Notes under the pieces: generated by a model
What the model saw: the letters and a program-made list of their open reading frames with translations, nothing else
Databases searched by the model: none
Told to the model about the DNA's origin: nothing
Shown: one piece after another, positions 14,304-15,158 of the stretch
Numbering within the stretch: position 1 is the first letter of the stretch
Layout: every line of letters starts with the position of its first letter
Program-made: the position numbers and the translations under genes
Origin: Clostridiales bacterium
GTDB taxonomy: Bacteria; Bacillota; Clostridia; Oscillospirales; Oscillospiraceae
Assembly: GCA_019422005.1 (NCBI GenBank)
Contig: JAHZEF010000048.1
Coordinates: forward strand, 1-15,158
Reading direction: 5' to 3'
DNA length: 15,158 bases

Positions 14304-15158
14304 CTACGTTCTGTTTTTGCGCAGATATGCGCGCTTGCGGAGCTCCTTGAGCACATTGGTGCCATGCTCCACGGCAAAATAGACCGCCTTGTTCAGCACC
14401 AGATCCATCTCGCCCACAAATTCCGTGAACTCTCCGCCGAACCCTTTTTTGAATTTATAGAGGCCGTAGAGCGGGTTGTCCTCCGAGAGATCGCCGGACA
14501 CGCCGCGAAAATCGTAGATACGGCAGCCGGTTTCCACCGCCCATTGGATCATCCGCCACTGCAGCAGGTAGTTGGGCATCAGATTGCGGTGCTCGTTGCT
14601 GGACGCGCCGTAGAGATACCAGACCTTGTCGCCGTAGTGGATGGCAAGCGTGCCCGCGATGGGCGCGCCCTCGGGGTCGAAGGCCATGTAGAGCCGCGCG
14701 TGCTCGCCGAGATTGTCGAGCATATTCGCGAAATACTCCGGCTTGCGCGTGACAAAGCCGTCGCGCACGCCGGTCGTCAGCATGAGATCGGCGAACGCCG
14801 GGACCATTTCCTTGCCGCAGATCTTCACGCTTACGCCCTTGCGCTCAGCCAGGCGAATATTATAGCGCCATTTCTGGTGGAAGGACGCCATAAGCTCATC
14901 TTCCGTTTTGCCCTCGACGTTCAGACGGAAGACATAGCGCGGCTGGATGGCCTCAAAATTCTTCCCGCCCTCCTTGCACCGGAAGCCGAACGACTGCATG
15001 AGCGCGGCGAATGCCGTGTTGCTCGACGGCACGTCCGGGTCGAGCTTGATAACATATGATTTATATTTTTTCGCCAGCGCCTTCGCGCCCTCCAGCAGCT
15101 GGGCAAACGTCTCGCGGTCGTCCAGATCGCAGACCGGGCCGCGGCAGCCGTACATCAG
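14304..15158 (-). CDS. FemAB-family peptidoglycan interpeptide-bridge aminoacyltransferase (5' end outside window)
   Basis: The frame is open from the window edge (its first codon here, Leu, precedes MYGCRGPVCDL) to a TAG at 14304-14306: 285 residues, lacking the N-terminus, since the YGCRGPV segment normally lies well inside the protein. The family moves an amino acid from aminoacyl-tRNA onto lipid-linked peptidoglycan precursor at the inner face of the membrane. Visible are the second GNAT-like half, with QKWRYNIRLAERKGV, a central MAFDPEGAPIAGTLAIHYGDKVWYLYGASS, MPNYLLQWRMIQWAVETG and YDFRGVSG, then YKFKKGFGGEFTEFVGEMD. It lies directly upstream of the racemase. Its codon choice (Arg CGC, Ala GCG, Leu CTC) differs from the racemase (Arg CGG, Ala GCC, Leu CTG). 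The amino acid transferred is not predictable from this part. Confidence 0.9.
   Translation of the reverse strand: MMYGCRGPVCDLDDRETFAQLLEGAKALAKKYKSYVIKLDPDVPSSNTAFAALMQSFGFRCKEGGKNFEAIQPRYVFRLNVEGKTEDELMASFHQKWRYNIRLAERKGVSVKICGKEMVPAFADLMLTTGVRDGFVTRKPEYFANMLDNLGEHARLYMAFDPEGAPIAGTLAIHYGDKVWYLYGASSNEHRNLMPNYLLQWRMIQWAVETGCRIYDFRGVSGDLSEDNPLYGLYKFKKGFGGEFTEFVGEMDLVLNKAVYFAVEHGTNVLKELRKRAYLRKNRT

Noticed and set aside
14273..14377. Upstream start for the racemase
   Set aside because: It overlaps the end of the FemAB-type gene, and the added residues do not resemble racemase sequence; a strong ribosome site supports 14272.

Overview
The window looks like a chromosomal segment of a high-GC member of the Bacillota, probably a gut-type Clostridia of the Oscillospirales. 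The reasons are the gene types (a BlaI/BlaR1-type pair, a DUF2207 protein, a FemAB transferase, a DnaC-like helicase loader), strong AGGAGG-type ribosome sites before most genes, sigma-A-like promoters in AT-richer gaps, and GC-rich coding sequence that leaves long spurious antisense frames open. This placement is inference; there is no rRNA or other taxonomic marker. I see no tRNA, rRNA, CRISPR array, insertion sequence, phage gene or plasmid function.

Layout. (1) 1-2387, plus strand: the 3' end of a DnaC/IstB-type helicase-loader ATPase, then a full glutamine-dependent NAD+ synthetase (nadE), closed by a strong terminator. (2) 2388-2732: non-coding, with hairpins, including the probable terminator of the leftward genes. 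(3) 2733-7121, minus strand: mnmE, an L-lactate-type dehydrogenase, a NifS/IscS cysteine desulfurase and a SAM methyltransferase. A near-consensus promoter upstream of mnmE (TTGCCA-17-TATAAT) probably drives at least the first three. MnmE and a cysteine desulfurase both feed wobble-uridine modification of tRNA, so that pairing may be functional. (4) 7400-9076, plus: a secreted/membrane DUF2207 protein with its own promoter and terminator. (5) 9121-12247, plus: a BlaI-family repressor and an overlapping 890-residue M56 metallopeptidase sensor. The promoter has an operator-like palindrome between its -35 and -10. The sensor has no penicillin-binding domain; after an internal membrane segment with a lipobox-like cysteine it carries two 161-residue repeats. 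This is the most unusual system in the window. (6) 12248-12582: non-coding, very hairpin-rich, ending in the leader of a one-domain EamA transporter (12583-12996). (7) 13181-15158, minus: a divergent alanine racemase behind a FemAB-type aminoacyltransferase (cut by the window edge), a probable peptidoglycan-precursor pair. A perfect 16-bp hairpin separates EamA from the racemase and may terminate both.

The main themes are NAD+ synthesis and redox (nadE, the lactate-type dehydrogenase), tRNA modification and sulfur transfer (mnmE, desulfurase), and the cell envelope (BlaI/M56 sensor, racemase, FemAB transferase, DUF2207). The best candidates for undescribed biology are the repeat-bearing M56 sensor with its operator, the phenylalanine at the specificity position of the dehydrogenase, and the transferase-racemase pair with its break in codon use.
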